In this document: piece by piece, positions 38,140 through 47,583 of the stretch
Layout of the letters: every line of letters starts with the position of its first letter
Position numbering within the stretch: the first letter of the stretch is position 1
From: Sphingopyxis panaciterrulae
Lineage (GTDB): Bacteria; Pseudomonadota; Alphaproteobacteria; Sphingomonadales; Sphingomonadaceae
Length of the DNA: 64,000 bases
Direction of reading: 5' to 3'
Assembly (NCBI RefSeq): GCF_014199295.1
Contig: NZ_JACIJH010000001.1
Coordinates: 798,600-862,599 of the forward strand
Program-made: the position numbers and the translations under genes
Notes under the pieces: generated by a model
The model's input: the letters and a program-made list of their open reading frames with translations, nothing else
Told to the model about the DNA's origin: nothing
Database searches by the model: none

Positions 38140-39633
38140 TCAGGGCGCCAGCAAATCCGCCGGCAGCGTCGGCTCACCCAGGATCAGCGCAAAGCGCCGC
38201 CAGATCTCGTCGCGGTCGGGGCTGCCGCGCTCCAGGAAATCGCGAACCATCTCTTCGCCGGTGACATAGTTGATGACATAGCTGCGATACTGGTCGGTGA
38301 AGGCGACCGACTGCTCGGCGCGCGCGGGGGAGACGAGCAGATATTTCTGTGTCAGCGCGACGGCGGCCGGCCGGTCGATCTCGCCGTCCAGATAGCGCTG
38401 CGCGATCGTCAGCCGCGCGCCCTGCAGCGCCTTCATCGCGTCGAGCAGCCGCCAATAGCGGTCGTTCGCCGGCGGCTCGATCTCGGCGAGCGGCATCAGC
38501 ACGTCGCGTTCGGTATCGGGCCGCGTCTTGTCGGGAAAGGCCAGGTCGATGCCGTAATTGGCGGTGCCCTCGGCGATCAGGCTCTGCGGGCTGTAGAGCG
38601 GATAGACGCTGAACTCCAGCCAGCCGCGCCCCTTCACCAACTGCTCCTCGACCTTCATGTTGAGGAGGTGATGCCCCGGATAACCCTCGTGACAACCGAG
38701 GTCCAGCGCGCGCGAGAGGCGGATCGGCAGGTCGGTATTGATCTCTATGATGCTGTTATAGGCGCCGACATAGTGATTATAGCCGCTCCAGCTCTTGCCG
38801 GTCACGAACTTGCGGGTGAAGGCTTCGCTTTCGGGCATGGCGACATGCGCCGCGGTGCGCCCGCGGCAGCGCGCGATCGCGGCGTCGAACACCTTTTCCA
38901 GCCGGTCCTTCGGGATGGTGAAACGGTCGAGATAGGCCTCGACCCGCGCCGCGAGCGGGCCGTCGCCGGGCACCAGCGCCGCCACCTTCGCCAATTCGGC
39001 GTCATAGGCGGCGAGCGGCTTCAGCACCGGGCGGACGCCGAACAATCGCTCGGCCTCCTCGGCGAAGGGAAAGCGCTTGCCCTGCATCATCTGCAGTCGC
39101 GTCTCGGCCGCGACGAGCTGCGCGTGCAGGAAGGCGGCGCGCCGCCGGTCGATCGGATCGCCGAGGCCGGGCACGGCGCCGTCGATCCTGGCGATCAGCC
39201 GGCGCGCCTCGGCCTCCAGCACCGGTACGCCGCGCGGCGCGGTGAGCGCATCGGCGATCAGCTTGGGCGGGCCATAATAGGCGTCGACATAGCCCTGCTC
39301 GTGCGCGCCGGCCTCCAGCGTCAGGATCAGATAGGCGGCGGCGACCTCTTTCAGCGTCTCGTTCGCCTGCGCCGCCTCGGCCGCATCGACCCGCGGCGCC
39401 GGGCCCGGCCAGCCGGGAGGCACGGGGGCAGCGGGGAGCGGCGCATCGGCGGCCGGCCGCACCGGAGGCGGCTGCGGCGCGGTCTTCGCTTCGGCCGCCG
39501 CCGCTTTCGCCGCGCGTTCCTTCGCCTTGCGCTCGGCGACGATGCGGCGCATCTCCGGGTCGAGCGCATAGCAACCCGACAGGGTGATGCCGGCGAGGAG
39601 CGCGATCGCGACCGGGGCGGTCCAGCGGCGCAT
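38140..39633 (-). CDS. DUF885 family lipoprotein, putative metallopeptidase
   Basis: 497 residues with lipobox LSGC (Cys21), an Ala/Pro/Lys-rich tether (about 30-80) and a DUF885 domain. The zinc-binding motif is HEGYPGHH (about residue 315), an HExxHxxH-like helix, with a downstream Glu in IAEGTANYG. DUF885 proteins are thought to be envelope carboxypeptidase-like enzymes, but substrates are not established. Its ATG shares one base with the stop of nhaA (TGATG), so it is translated from the same mRNA. Confidence 0.82.
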   Translation of the reverse strand: MRRWTAPVAIALLAGITLSGCYALDPEMRRIVAERKAKERAAKAAAAEAKTAPQPPPVRPAADAPLPAAPVPPGWPGPAPRVDAAEAAQANETLKEVAAAYLILTLEAGAHEQGYVDAYYGPPKLIADALTAPRGVPVLEAEARRLIARIDGAVPGLGDPIDRRRAAFLHAQLVAAETRLQMMQGKRFPFAEEAERLFGVRPVLKPLAAYDAELAKVAALVPGDGPLAARVEAYLDRFTIPKDRLEKVFDAAIARCRGRTAAHVAMPESEAFTRKFVTGKSWSGYNHYVGAYNSIIEINTDLPIRLSRALDLGCHEGYPGHHLLNMKVEEQLVKGRGWLEFSVYPLYSPQSLIAEGTANYGIDLAFPDKTRPDTERDVLMPLAEIEPPANDRYWRLLDAMKALQGARLTIAQRYLDGEIDRPAAVALTQKYLLVSPARAEQSVAFTDQYRSYVINYVTGEEMVRDFLERGSPDRDEIWRRFALILGEPTLPADLLAP

Positions 39634-40916
39634 CAGGCGGGGATGCTCCGCGGCTCGGCGACGTCGCGCACGTCGCCGTCGGCGCGGATTTCGCCGTCGA
39701 CGTCGCGCTCCGCCGCCTCATGCTGCGGGTGGAGCGGGGCGAGGCGCAGCACCGCAAGGCCCGCCAGGGCCGCGACCAGCGAACCCATCAATATGCCGAT
39801 CTTCGCCTCCTCGACGAGCAGCGGCGCGCCGGGGAAGGCGAGGCCGCCGATGAACAGGCTCATCGTGAAGCCGATGCCGCACAGGATCGCGACGCCGTAG
39901 ACCTGCAGCCAGGTCGCGCCGCGCAGCCGACCCGCAATGCCGCATTTCACCGCCAGCCAGACGCTGCCGAAAATGCCGATCTGCTTGCCCAGGAACAGCC
40001 CGATCGCGATGCCCAGCGGCAGCGGCGCGAAAATCTGCTCGGCGGTCAGTCCGCCCAGATCGACCCCGGCATTGGCGAAACCGAATAGCGGCACGATGAG
40101 GAAGGCGACCCAGGGATGCAGCGCATGTTCGAGCCGGTGGAGCGGCGAGGTCGTGCTGTCGGGCGCGCCGGGCGTCTTTTCCAGCGGGATCGTCATCGCG
40201 GCGAGCACCCCGGCGATGGTCGCGTGAACGCCCGACAGAAGCATCGCGTACCAGAGGATAAGCGCCATCAGCAGATAGAGGATCAGGCTCTTCAGACCCA
40301 TCCGGTTGCACAGCATCATGATGGCGAGCATCGCCGCGGCGGCGGCGAGCGCGATCAGGTTGATCTTGGCGGTATAGAAGAGCGCGATGATGACGACCGC
40401 GCCCATGTCGTCGACGATCGCGACGGTGACGAGGAACAGCTTGAGCGAGGTCGGCGCGCGCCTGCCAAGCAGCGCGAGGACGCCGATCGCGAAGGCGATG
40501 TCGGTCGCCGCCGGGATCGCCCAGCCCTGCGCAAGCCCCGGCTCGCTGCCCGCGGCCAGCATATAGAGCAGCGCCGGTACCGCCATCCCCGCCGCGGCGG
40601 CGATCATCGGCAGACGTCGCTGGTCCCAGCGCGCAAGCCGTCCGTCGACGAACTCGCGCTTGATCTCGAGCCCGACGAGCAGGAAGAAGATCGCCATCAG
40701 CCCGTCGTTGATCCACAGATGGACGGTCATCGGACCAAGCTTGTCGGACAGGACCGGGCCGGTGACGGCGTGGATCAGCCCATGATAAAGGTCGCCCAGC
40801 GATGAATTGGCGACGATCATCGCCAATATGGCCGCGATAATCAGCAGGGCGCCGCCCGCACTTTCGCTGTCCAGGAAAGCGCGCAAAGCGGAACGGTCGG
40901 GCGCGCGGAGGGCCAT
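39633..40916 (-). CDS. nhaA: Na+/H+ antiporter NhaA
   Basis: 427 residues, an inner-membrane protein with about 12 helices. The unwound-helix motif AIPAATDIAFAIGVLALLG, the paired aspartates in AIVDDMGAVVIIALFY (the ion-binding Asp-Asp of NhaA) and WINDGLMAIFFLLVGLEIKREF are all present. It exchanges sodium for protons at alkaline pH. The C-terminal tail (about 35 residues) is charged. It is cotranscribed with the DUF885 gene. Confidence 0.94.
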   Translation of the reverse strand: MALRAPDRSALRAFLDSESAGGALLIIAAILAMIVANSSLGDLYHGLIHAVTGPVLSDKLGPMTVHLWINDGLMAIFFLLVGLEIKREFVDGRLARWDQRRLPMIAAAAGMAVPALLYMLAAGSEPGLAQGWAIPAATDIAFAIGVLALLGRRAPTSLKLFLVTVAIVDDMGAVVIIALFYTAKINLIALAAAAAMLAIMMLCNRMGLKSLILYLLMALILWYAMLLSGVHATIAGVLAAMTIPLEKTPGAPDSTTSPLHRLEHALHPWVAFLIVPLFGFANAGVDLGGLTAEQIFAPLPLGIAIGLFLGKQIGIFGSVWLAVKCGIAGRLRGATWLQVYGVAILCGIGFTMSLFIGGLAFPGAPLLVEEAKIGILMGSLVAALAGLAVLRLAPLHPQHEAAERDVDGEIRADGDVRDVAEPRSIPA

Positions 40917-41051
40917 GGGGCGAGCTGTTTCCTGTCGTTCTGGTGCAAATTCGCGGCCCTATTAGCCCGGCTTCGCCGGTTCGTCACCTTTACAAACCGG
41001 TGCCGTCGATTACCCCTTGGCGAAGGGGGGCGGCGCCAGCGCCGCTCGCGG

Positions 41052-42485
41052 GTGGGGCACGCGGGGGTGGAGCTTTCGACCATTTGGCTGCAGGGGCTGG
41101 TGCAGGGCACCGGCCACGAACTGATGTTGTTCGCCGCGGTCGGCATCTTGCTGATCGGGCTCGACGACCTGTTGCTCGACGCCCTGTGGCTGGCGATGCG
41201 CGGCCGGCGCGATGCGGAATCGGCGCCGTCGGTCGAGGTGCCGCCGCTCGCCGGTCGCTTTGCGATCTTCGTTCCGGCGTGGGACGAGGCAAAGGTGTTG
41301 CCGGCGACGCTGCACCGCACACTCGCCGCGTGGGACGGTGAGGATTTTCGCCTCTACGTCGGCTGCTATCCGAACGATGCCGATACGTTGCTCGCGGTTT
41401 CGCCCGTTGTCGCGCGCGACCCCCGGCTGCGGCTCGTCGTCGGCGAGCGCGACGGGCCGACGACCAAGGGGGACAATCTCAACCGTCTGTGGGCGGCGCT
41501 GGGCGAGGACGAGCGCGCCGAGGGGCAGCGGTTCGCGGCCGTCCTGCTCCACGATGCCGAGGATCATGTCCATCCCGGTGAACTGGCGCTGTTCCGCATC
41601 GAACTCGCCCGTCATGCGATGGTGCAGATTCCGGTCGTGCCGATGCTGTGCGGCGGCTCGCCGTGGGTTCGGGGCCATTATGGCGACGAATTCGCCGAAG
41701 CCCATGGCAAGGAACTGGTGGTGCGTTCGCGCCTCGCGACGCCGATGCCGTCGGCGGGGGTCGGCTGCGCGCTGACCCGCAATGCGCTGGCGCTGCTCGC
41801 CCTGCATCGCGGTGGCCAGCCGTTCCGTGCCGACAGCCTGACCGAGGATTATGAACTCGGCCTGCTGATCGGCAGCTACGGTCTCCGCAGCCGCTTCGCC
41901 GCCGCCGTCGACGCGGGCGGCGATCCGGTCGTCTCGCGCGGTGTCTTTCCGAAGCGGGTCGAGGCGGCGGTGCGCCAGAAGGCGCGCTGGACGACGGGCA
42001 TCGCGCTGGAGGGCTGGGACCATCTCGGCTGGCTGCGTCCGCCTGGAACCGGCGCGCGCGCGTGGGTCGCATGGTGGATGCTCTGGCGCGACCGGCGCGC
42101 GCCGCTCGCGGCGGTCGTCATCCTTGCCGCCTATGCTGCGATGCTGCTGACCGGCATCGGCTGGGCGGGGCAGATGTCGCTCGGCTGGCCGGAAGTCCGG
42201 CTTGGCGAGACGCTTCGCCTGTTGCTCGGCTTCGACACGGCCCTGCTCGTCTGGCGGCTCGGGATGCGATCCTATTTCACCACGCGCTGCTATGGGTGGC
42301 GGCAGGGGCTGCTCGCGCTGCCGCGGGCCTTCGTCGCCAACATCATCGCCATGTTCGCGGCGCGGCGGGCCGTCATCCAATATTGTCACATGCTACGCTC
42401 GGGCGAAGTGGTCTGGGACAAGACCGACCATGACGAGGCGGACGCGCCGGCGCGTCCCGCGGCCCGCCCGGTGCGGTTGCCATGA
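41052..42485 (+). CDS. NfrB-like membrane glycosyltransferase (GT2)
   Basis: 477 residues. An N-terminal membrane helix (LMLFAAVGILLIGLDDLLLDAL) precedes a GT2 domain with FAIFVPAWDEAKVLPATL, DAEDHVHPGEL (the DxD-type motif), LTEDYELGLLIG and RQKARWTTGIALEGW (QxxRW-like); three C-terminal helices follow. This is the layout of the N-terminal half of NfrB, which makes the N4 phage-receptor exopolysaccharide, and of cellulose-synthase-like enzymes. The start is GTG 41052 or GTG 41067. It overlaps the next gene by four bases, so both probably serve one surface glycan. Confidence 0.75.
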   Translation: MGHAGVELSTIWLQGLVQGTGHELMLFAAVGILLIGLDDLLLDALWLAMRGRRDAESAPSVEVPPLAGRFAIFVPAWDEAKVLPATLHRTLAAWDGEDFRLYVGCYPNDADTLLAVSPVVARDPRLRLVVGERDGPTTKGDNLNRLWAALGEDERAEGQRFAAVLLHDAEDHVHPGELALFRIELARHAMVQIPVVPMLCGGSPWVRGHYGDEFAEAHGKELVVRSRLATPMPSAGVGCALTRNALALLALHRGGQPFRADSLTEDYELGLLIGSYGLRSRFAAAVDAGGDPVVSRGVFPKRVEAAVRQKARWTTGIALEGWDHLGWLRPPGTGARAWVAWWMLWRDRRAPLAAVVILAAYAAMLLTGIGWAGQMSLGWPEVRLGETLRLLLGFDTALLVWRLGMRSYFTTRCYGWRQGLLALPRAFVANIIAMFAARRAVIQYCHMLRSGEVVWDKTDHDEADAPARPAARPVRLP

Positions 42486-43576
42486 TGACGCGCGCATCGG
42501 GGGCGCGGACGCGGCGCGAGGCGCCGGCGCTGCGCTTTCTGCTCGTCTACCTCCTGATCTGGATCGCGGCACGGCTGCTCGCGAACTGGCCGCCCGCCGT
42601 GGCCATCCCGGCACCGCCATCGGCGCCATGGTCGCCTGTGGCCGCGCCACGCGACGCCTGGTGGCAGGAAGCGGCGACGGCTCTGACGCTCGCGGCCGCC
42701 CCCGCTGCGCCCGCCACGCGGCCGGCAGCGTCCGGCCTGCCTTCCGTGGCGCCTGCCCGTCCCGACCCCGGCCGCCACGGCCTGCGTCTCGCCCTTATGG
42801 GCCGCGCCCTCGCGCCATGGCCGGATTCAGCCGCCCGTTCGGCCGTGTCGCGGCCCGGTGACGGCTGGCGCGCGCATCCGGGCCCAGCAGCGCTCGGCGG
42901 CGGCGCGCCCTTCTGGATGCAGGCGGAGAGCGACGGCTGGTCGCTGTCGTCCTGGCTGTTCCTGCGTTCGGGGTCCGCCGCTGCGCCGGGAACGATCGCA
43001 GGCGCGGGGCAACTCGGCGGCAGCCAGGCCGGCGCGCGTTTCGCCTATGGGTTCGATCCCGACCGGCGCCTCGGCGCCTATGCCCGCGCGACGATCGCGA
43101 TCGACCGCCCGCGGGAGCGCGAACTCGCCTTCGGCCTTGCCTATGCGCCGTCGCCGCGCTGGCCGGTTGCGGTCGCGGTCGAGCAGCGCGTTGCCGCCGG
43201 CCGCGACGGGCGCACCGCGCTCGCGGCGATGGTGACCGGCGGCGTCAGCGACGTCGCGCTGCCCGGCGGTTTCCGCCTCGACGCCTATGGGCAGGCCGGC
43301 GTGGTGGGGGCGCACCGCCGCGACGGCTTTGCCGACGGCGCGCTCGTCGTCGACCGGCCGCTCGGTTTCGGCGCGCCGCCCGCGCTGCGCCTCGGCGCGC
43401 TGGCCGCGGGCGCGGTCCAGCCGGGCGCGGCCCGCGTCGATGTCGGGCCGCGGCTGACGCTGCGCCTGCCCGACGTGGGGCAGGGTAGCCGCATCGCGCT
43501 CGACTGGCGCCAGCGCGTCGCCGGCGACGCGCGGCCCGCGAGCGGGTTGGCGCTGACGCTGGCGGTGGACTTCTGA
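42482..43576 (+). CDS. Putative outer-membrane partner of the NfrB-like transferase
   Basis: 364 residues. An N-terminal helix (RFLLVYLLIWIAARLLANW) is followed by a Pro/Ala-rich stretch (to about 110) and a C-terminal part rich in alternating beta strands (AGARFAYGFDPDRRLGAYARATIAI, GFRLDAYGQAGVVGAHRRDGFADGALVVD, split by tyrosines and glycines), ending in LALTLAVDF like a barrel protein. Its coupling (ATGA) to the NfrB-like gene suggests an NfrA-C-terminal-like export role. No motif proves this. Confidence 0.55.
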   Translation: MMTRASGARTRREAPALRFLLVYLLIWIAARLLANWPPAVAIPAPPSAPWSPVAAPRDAWWQEAATALTLAAAPAAPATRPAASGLPSVAPARPDPGRHGLRLALMGRALAPWPDSAARSAVSRPGDGWRAHPGPAALGGGAPFWMQAESDGWSLSSWLFLRSGSAAAPGTIAGAGQLGGSQAGARFAYGFDPDRRLGAYARATIAIDRPRERELAFGLAYAPSPRWPVAVAVEQRVAAGRDGRTALAAMVTGGVSDVALPGGFRLDAYGQAGVVGAHRRDGFADGALVVDRPLGFGAPPALRLGALAAGAVQPGAARVDVGPRLTLRLPDVGQGSRIALDWRQRVAGDARPASGLALTLAVDF

Positions 43577-43685
43577 TGATCCTGTGGACGCGCTTGCCGC
43601 AGCCGATTCCCCGCGCTGCAAAAATGGTCTAGGGTTTTCGGAATCGGCGCTGCTCGAGCACCGAAAAGCTGTCTTCCGGGGCTCC

Positions 43686-44594
43686 ATGGATCTCTATCTT
43701 CCCGTCGCCAACCTGTCGGTCAATGCGCTGGTCATCGTCCTGCTCGGCGGGGGTGTCGGCTTCCTGTCGGGGATGTTCGGGGTCGGTGGCGGTTTCCTGA
43801 CCACGCCGCTGCTGATGTTCTACGGCATTCCGCCGACGGTCGCCGCGGCGTCGGCGGCGACGCAGGTGACCGGCGCCAGCGTGTCGGGTGCCATGGCCTA
43901 TCTCGAGCGCGACGGGGTCGACCTGCGCATGGGCACGGTACTTGTCGTCGGCGGGTTGATCGGCTCGCTGATCGGCGCCGGACTGTTCGAACTGCTGACC
44001 GCCTGGGGGCAGATCGATACCGTGATCTCGATCCTCTATGTCGCGATGCTGGGGTCGGTCGGCACGATCATGGCGCGCGAGGCGTGGGGCGCGCTGCGGC
44101 TGATGAAGGCGGGGCTGCCGCCGCCTGCGCGCAAGCGGCGCCACCATCCGATGGTCGCCAATCTGCCGCTGCGCTGGCGTTTCTATCGCTCGGGCCTTTA
44201 TATCTCGCCGCTCGCGCCGCTGCTGCTCGGCGTCGGGGTCGGCGTGCTGACGATGCTGCTCGGCGTCGGCGGCGGCTTCATCATGGTTCCGGCGATGGTC
44301 TATCTCCTCGGCATGGGGACGCAGGTCGTCGTGGGCACCTCGCTGTTCCAGATATTGTTCGTCACCATCGCGACGACGATGGTCCATGCGATGACGACCG
44401 GCGCGGTCGACCTCGTTCTCGCCGGCCTGCTGCTGCTCGGCAGCGTCACCGGCGCACAGGTCGGTGCGCGCTTCGCCCAGTCGGTGCGTCCCGAATATCT
44501 CCGGCTGCTGCTCGCCGTGATCGTCTTGCTCGTCGCGCTGCGCATGGCGGTCGATCTCTTCATCCGCCCCGATGAAATCTATACGGTGCAATGA
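43686..44594 (+). CDS. TauE/SafE family sulfite/anion exporter
   Basis: 302 residues, eight or so membrane helices, with the duplicated family motif FGVGGGFLTTPLLM (first half) and LGVGGGFIMVPAMV (second half). TauE/SafE proteins export small sulfur anions or organosulfonate products. ATG 43686 is chosen since it begins the membrane domain; upstream codons give an unrelated extension. It overlaps the following TIGR02186 gene by ATGA, a pairing conserved in alphaproteobacteria. Confidence 0.87.
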   Translation: MDLYLPVANLSVNALVIVLLGGGVGFLSGMFGVGGGFLTTPLLMFYGIPPTVAAASAATQVTGASVSGAMAYLERDGVDLRMGTVLVVGGLIGSLIGAGLFELLTAWGQIDTVISILYVAMLGSVGTIMAREAWGALRLMKAGLPPPARKRRHHPMVANLPLRWRFYRSGLYISPLAPLLLGVGVGVLTMLLGVGGGFIMVPAMVYLLGMGTQVVVGTSLFQILFVTIATTMVHAMTTGAVDLVLAGLLLLGSVTGAQVGARFAQSVRPEYLRLLLAVIVLLVALRMAVDLFIRPDEIYTVQ

Positions 44595-45361
44595 GGGCCG
44601 CGGCCGCCCTGCTGCTGTGGTGCGCCGCGCTGCTCGTACCGGCGTCGGCGTCGGCCGCCGACCCGCGGCTGGTGCCCGACGTGTCGAGCCGGGCGATCGA
44701 CATCCAGTACAGCTTCACCGGCGAGGAACTGCTGCTGTTCGGCGCAATCCTCTATCCGGGGCAGCGCCTGCCCGACGACCGCGCCGACATCGTCGTCGTG
44801 CTCAAGGGGCCGGTGCGGCCGATCATCCTGCGCGAAAAGCGGCGGATCGCCGGCATCTGGATCAACGCCGACAGCATCCGCCTGCGCACCTCGCCGGGCT
44901 TCTACGCGATCGGTTCGTCGCGCCCGATCGACCAGATCGTCGACGAACGCACTGCGGCGATCTTTGAACTCGGCCTCAGCAACCTGTCGATGTCGCCGAC
45001 CGGATTTTCGGAGGCGAAGACGCTCGAACGCTTCGAAGGCGGGCTGATCGACCTCTATCGCCGGCAGGGACTCTTCTATCAGAATCCGAAGGCGGTGGAG
45101 ATCAGCGAGGGCGTGCTCTATCGCGCGCGCATCCCGGTGCCGGCGCGGGTGCCGGTCGGCAATTATCGCGCCGAAACCTATCTGATCAGCAAGGGGCGGG
45201 TCATCGCGGTCGCGTCGCGCGACGTCGAGATCCGCAAGGCGGGCTTCGAACGCTTCGTCGCGCTCGCCGCCGAACGCCACGGCTTCCTCTATGGCCTGAC
45301 CGCGGTGCTGCTCTCGGTCGGGCTCGGCTATGCGGCTTCGGCGGTTTTCCGCCGGCGCTAG
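44591..45361 (+). CDS. TIGR02186 family membrane-anchored protein
   Basis: 256 residues: signal peptide (to ASAAD), a periplasmic beta-rich domain starting LVPDVSSRAIDIQYSFTGEELLLFGAI, and a C-terminal helix (GLTAVLLSVGLGYAASAVF) anchoring it in the inner membrane. This family always travels with the TauE/SafE gene just upstream, overlapping it here by four bases; the two probably form one transport complex. Exact role unknown. Confidence 0.85.
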   Translation: MRAAAALLLWCAALLVPASASAADPRLVPDVSSRAIDIQYSFTGEELLLFGAILYPGQRLPDDRADIVVVLKGPVRPIILREKRRIAGIWINADSIRLRTSPGFYAIGSSRPIDQIVDERTAAIFELGLSNLSMSPTGFSEAKTLERFEGGLIDLYRRQGLFYQNPKAVEISEGVLYRARIPVPARVPVGNYRAETYLISKGRVIAVASRDVEIRKAGFERFVALAAERHGFLYGLTAVLLSVGLGYAASAVFRRR

Positions 45362-45399
45362 CAACGGAGGCCGCCGCCGTGCGCCGACCGACCCATCTT

Positions 45400-45505
45400 C
45401 GTCATGCTGAACTTGTTTCAGCATCCATGGCCGGTGCTTTCGTTCGGCGCCGCGCTTATGTTCGCGGGCAGACCATCGACCCTGAAACAAGTTCAGGGTG
45501 ACGAT
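45400..45505. repeat. Inverted pair of CTGAACTTGTTTCAG palindromes
   Basis: GCTGAACTTGTTTCAGC (45406-45422) and CCTGAAACAAGTTCAGG (45481-45497) are inverted copies of one repeat type, each a hairpin by itself, in the gap between the TIGR02186 and HerA-like genes. It is a common proteobacterial intergenic repeat; function unknown. Confidence 0.6.
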
Positions 45506-45634
45506 GGAACGAAAGCATGAGGGATGCCGAAAGCAGACGGGTTCGCAATCGGCACAAGCGGCGCACCATAAGCCCTTTCTTTACGAACTGATGCGATAAT
45601 CGCCGTCGGGACTGACCAGAGGCGGGGTATCGGG

Positions 45635-47347
45635 ATGGACATGCAGGGCAGCGGATACAGGGCCGCCGACGCCACGGCCGCGCAGCACGTGCGGCTGGCG
45701 GGCGGTGGGACCGCGGCGCCGGTGACACCGGTTACGACGCATCACCGCGACGAACTGCTGGTCGGCGAGGTCATCGATATCTCGGGTTCGGCCTCGCGCA
45801 TCCTGCTCGACGCGGCGACGTTGCAGAAGCTGGCGGCATCGACCGACCCCGCGGTCGCCATGGCGGGCCAGGTCGGCGCGCAGGTCAAGATTCGCGTCGG
45901 CAATGTCTGGCTGCTCGCCAGCATCCGCGAACAGCAGCTTTCCGACCGCGGCGAAGGGCTGATCGTCGCGCTCATCGACTTCCTGGGCGAGGGCGACGAG
46001 GAAAAGATCACCGGCCGCATCCACAATTTCCGCCGCGGCGTCACCCGCTATCCGATTCCGAGCGGGCAAGTCTATGCCGCGACCAGCGCCGATCTCAAGC
46101 AGATCTACGCCGCCGACGAGCGCGCGCATGTCGAGATCGGCACCGTCTATCCGACCAAGGACATCCGCGGCTCGCTCTATGTCGACGCGATGCTCGGCAA
46201 GCATTTCGCGCTGCTCGGTTCGACCGGCACCGGCAAGTCGACCGGCGCCGCGCTGATCCTGCATCGAATCTGCGAGCTTGCGCCGCAGGGCCATATCGTG
46301 ATGATCGACCCGCACGGCGAATATTCGGCCGCCTTCAAGGGCACCGGGGCGCTGTTCGACGTCGACAATCTCGCCATGCCCTATTGGCTGATGAATTTCG
46401 AGGAACATTGCGAGGTCTTCGTCACCAGCGAGGGGCGCGAGCGACAGGGCGACTGCGACGTGCTCGCCAAATGCCTGCTCCAGGCCCGGCAGAAAAGCCG
46501 CGTGGCCGAAGGGATGAGCAAGATCACGGTCGATTCGCCGATCCCCTATCTGCTCTCCGACCTGCTCAACATCCTCGTGAACGAAATGGGCAAGCTCGAC
46601 AAGGCGACCTCGTCGGCCCCCTTCATGCGGATCAAGGGCAAGATCGAGGAAATGCGTGCCGATCCGCGCTATAATTTCATGTTCTCCGGCATGCTGGTCG
46701 CCGACACGATGGCGGCCTTCATCGGCAAGATCTTCCGCCTGCCGTCGGACGGCCGGCCGATCTCGATCATCGACGTGTCGGGGGTGCCTTCGGACATCAC
46801 CAGCGTCGTCGTCGCGGTGCTCTCCCGCCTGACCTTCGACTATGCGATCTGGTCGCGCGGCGAGCCGCAGCGGCCGGTCCTGCTGGTGTGCGAGGAAGCG
46901 CATCGCTACATCCCCGCCAAGGATGTCGGCCAGGGGCAGGCGGTGCGCAAGATTCTCGAACGCATCGCCAAGGAAGGCCGCAAATATGGCGTGTCGCTGG
47001 GCCTCATCACCCAGCGTCCCTCCGACCTTGCCGAGGGCGTGTTGTCGCAGTGCGGCACGATCATCTCGATGCGCCTCAACAACGAGCGCGATCAGCATTT
47101 CGTCAAGGCGGCGATGCCCGAAGGCGCGCGCGGCTTCATCGATTCGATCCCGGCGCTGCGCAACCGCGAGTGCATCATCTGCGGCGAGGGTGTGTCGATC
47201 CCGATCCGCGTCTATCTCGACACGCTCGAAGAGGACAAGCGCCCCGCGTCGAGCGATCCGCTCTTCTCCCGCCTGTGGCGCGAGACCGGCGGCGAACCCG
47301 AAATCCTGGACCGCGTGGTCAAGCGCTGGCGGAGCCAGGGACGGTAG
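45635..47347 (+). CDS. HerA-like ATPase (DUF87/FtsK-HerA superfamily)
   Basis: 570 residues. An N-terminal HAS-barrel-like domain (ELLVGEVIDISGSASRILLD, about 40-150) precedes a RecA/FtsK-type motor domain with Walker A GSTGTGKST (Lys201), Walker B PVLLVCEEAHRYIP, and a C-terminal sensor region (KEGRKYGVSLGLITQRPSDLAEGVLSQCG). HerA forms hexameric DNA translocases, in archaea for end resection with NurA, in bacteria often with SIR2 or NurA-like nucleases. No such partner is adjacent here, and similar stand-alone genes are common in sphingomonads. Confidence 0.82.
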   Translation: MDMQGSGYRAADATAAQHVRLAGGGTAAPVTPVTTHHRDELLVGEVIDISGSASRILLDAATLQKLAASTDPAVAMAGQVGAQVKIRVGNVWLLASIREQQLSDRGEGLIVALIDFLGEGDEEKITGRIHNFRRGVTRYPIPSGQVYAATSADLKQIYAADERAHVEIGTVYPTKDIRGSLYVDAMLGKHFALLGSTGTGKSTGAALILHRICELAPQGHIVMIDPHGEYSAAFKGTGALFDVDNLAMPYWLMNFEEHCEVFVTSEGRERQGDCDVLAKCLLQARQKSRVAEGMSKITVDSPIPYLLSDLLNILVNEMGKLDKATSSAPFMRIKGKIEEMRADPRYNFMFSGMLVADTMAAFIGKIFRLPSDGRPISIIDVSGVPSDITSVVVAVLSRLTFDYAIWSRGEPQRPVLLVCEEAHRYIPAKDVGQGQAVRKILERIAKEGRKYGVSLGLITQRPSDLAEGVLSQCGTIISMRLNNERDQHFVKAAMPEGARGFIDSIPALRNRECIICGEGVSIPIRVYLDTLEEDKRPASSDPLFSRLWRETGGEPEILDRVVKRWRSQGR

Positions 47348-47446
47348 ACCCCTCGCCTGATTTTCCGTTCGTGTCGATGACAGCGATTTGCGAACTGGGG
47401 TGGCGCGGGCACCTTCGGAAGGGCTGACGACCGCGCGCCTTTTTCT

Positions 47447-47470
47447 GTCATTCCCGGGTTCGCGGGAACA
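47447..47470. repeat. Degenerate TCATTCCCGGGTTCGCGGGAA palindrome
   Basis: TTCCCGGG-TT-CGCGGGAA is a degenerate member of the 12335-12415 repeat family. It lies at the left border of the 47.5-60 kb cluster. The rest of the 236-base gap contains nothing recognisable. Confidence 0.5.
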
Positions 47471-47583
47471 CCGATGTTATAACTCGTTGGAAGTTGCCAT
47501 TTGAGACTCTTGGAAGAGAAGGACGGCTTTGCGCCATTTCAGTTCCAGGTGACTAGCTTTGTGGCCTGCGGTCTATTGCTGAC

